Source: Streptomyces capitiformicae
GTDB lineage: Bacteria; Actinomycetota; Actinomycetes; Streptomycetales; Streptomycetaceae
NCBI RefSeq assembly: GCF_002214185.1
Contig: NZ_CP022161.1
Coordinates: 7,509,486 to 7,573,485, forward strand
DNA length: 64,000 nt
Direction of reading: 5' to 3'
Shown here: positions 63,549-64,000 of the stretch, in pieces
Layout of the letters: the number at the start of each line of letters is the position of its first letter
Numbering within the stretch: the stretch's first letter is position 1
Program-made: the position numbers and the translations under genes
The notes under the pieces: model-generated
Told to the model about the DNA's origin: nothing
What the model saw: the letters and a program-made list of their open reading frames with translations, nothing else
Databases searched by the model: none

Positions 63549-64000
63549 CTACTGGGCCGGGCTGGCGTCCAGCACGGCCGCGCGGTCGACCCGCGCAAGG
63601 CCGCCGGGCTCCACGGCCGTCGTCGCCGTGGCCTCCAGGGTGCTTGCGGACTCCACGGTGACGCTTGTGGACTCGAGGGTCACGGTCGTGGAGAAGGCCT
63701 CCTGGCCGTTCTGGGTGCCGGTCACCACGAGCCGCGAACGGCCGTACCCGTCCGGGGCCTTGGGTGTGAGGTCGAGCCAGCAAGGCGCGTCGAACTCGAC
63801 GTATCGGAGGAACGTGCTGTCGAAGGCGGCGGGACGCGCGTGCCCCGGCGCCGAAGCGTGCACGGCCTGGGCCGCGGCTTCGAGTAGCACCATGCCCGGC
63901 ACGTGGTCGTGCGGGTGGTCGAAGAGCACGGGGTTCGAGGTGTCCGTGCGCAGTTGGTAGTGGTGCGGCCTGGCGGTGGGCGCGATGACGACGTCCCCGG
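63549..64000 (-). CDS. AfsA-type butyrolactone biosynthesis protein (C-terminal part)
   Basis: The frame is open to the window edge, so the N-terminus is outside. Visible are TARPHHYQLRTDTSNPVLFD, HPHDHVPGMVLLEAAAQAVH and FLRYVEFDAPCWLDLTPKAP, the second hot-dog repeat of AfsA. AfsA couples a beta-keto acyl chain to dihydroxyacetone phosphate in gamma-butyrolactone signal synthesis. The tail after residue 110 is Thr/Ala-rich. Within a cluster it could also serve as a pathway hot-dog enzyme. The stop is TAG at 63549. Confidence 0.88.
   Translation of the reverse strand, partial: GDVVIAPTARPHHYQLRTDTSNPVLFDHPHDHVPGMVLLEAAAQAVHASAPGHARPAAFDSTFLRYVEFDAPCWLDLTPKAPDGYGRSRLVVTGTQNGQEAFSTTVTLESTSVTVESASTLEATATTAVEPGGLARVDRAAVLDASPAQ

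Noticed and set aside
1..64000. CRISPR arrays, rRNA genes, complete insertion sequences and replication origins
   Set aside because: No regularly spaced direct repeats with unique spacers, no rRNA motifs, and no transposase with both ends were seen.

Overview
This is a 64 kb piece of a high-GC actinobacterial chromosome, almost certainly Streptomyces. The reasons are GTG starts, chained ATGA/GTGA gene overlaps, lipobox, LAL, AfsA and FadR-type proteins, and the order tRNA-Thr/tRNA-Met/rpmG/MaoC pair ... YajQ ... HtpX ... partial nuo operon, which I recall from the core of Streptomyces chromosomes.

Bases 1-19,850 are core genome: two MaoC hydratase subunits, rpmG, three tRNAs, an amidohydrolase, a frameshifted lipoprotein gene, an NAD(P)-binding oxidoreductase, YajQ, a GlsB-type membrane protein, an APC permease, YccF and HtpX. 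A ten-gene nuo operon (A-B-C-H-I-J-K-L-M-N) follows. It lacks nuoDEFG, and NuoB, NuoC and NuoI carry tandem-repeat tails.

Bases 19,850-30,530 are a decay zone. It holds a transposase tail, a twice-frameshifted STAS protein, an ABC exporter reduced to a chimeric ATPase tail and an internally deleted permease, an Rv1733c-type tail, a SpoIIE phosphatase with an in-frame stop, a hydrolase fragment, opposed murC-like and murF-like pieces, a C39-like peptidase fused in frame to a transposase fragment, and a copper-type operator before a broken secreted-protein gene. Apparently intact genes in the zone are a SulP transporter, a DUF1707 protein, a two-gene Roadblock-like/hydrolase operon and a small Cys protein.

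Bases 30,600-32,720 hold a divergent MFS pump and TetR regulator with palindromic operators between them.

Bases 32,930-64,000 look like a specialised-metabolite locus. The minus-strand operon encodes a stand-alone adenylation-carrier-reductase NRPS, a leucyl/phenylalanyl-tRNA transferase homologue, a GNAT-like protein, a RdmB/DnrK-like methyltransferase, a long acyl-CoA dehydrogenase, a TenA/haem-oxygenase-fold protein, a P450 and an FMN-type oxidase. The plus-strand operon encodes an MFS exporter, two class III aminotransferases (one without the PLP lysine), a thermostable-haemolysin-family protein, an AMP ligase and an Fe(II)/2-oxoglutarate oxygenase. Between them lie an acyl-CoA carboxylase alpha subunit, a frameshifted flavin reductase, an afsA remnant and a chimeric NRPS/penicillin-acylase pseudogene. 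To the right are a carboxylesterase, a 972-residue LAL regulator, a FadR-type regulator and the C-terminal part of an AfsA-type protein.

The likely chemistry is adenylation of an amino acid and reductive release as an aldehyde, amination by the aminotransferases, and acylation or tRNA-dependent aminoacylation plus oxidations. The product cannot be named from sequence. Several enzymes carry changed catalytic residues, which is the most unusual property of the locus.
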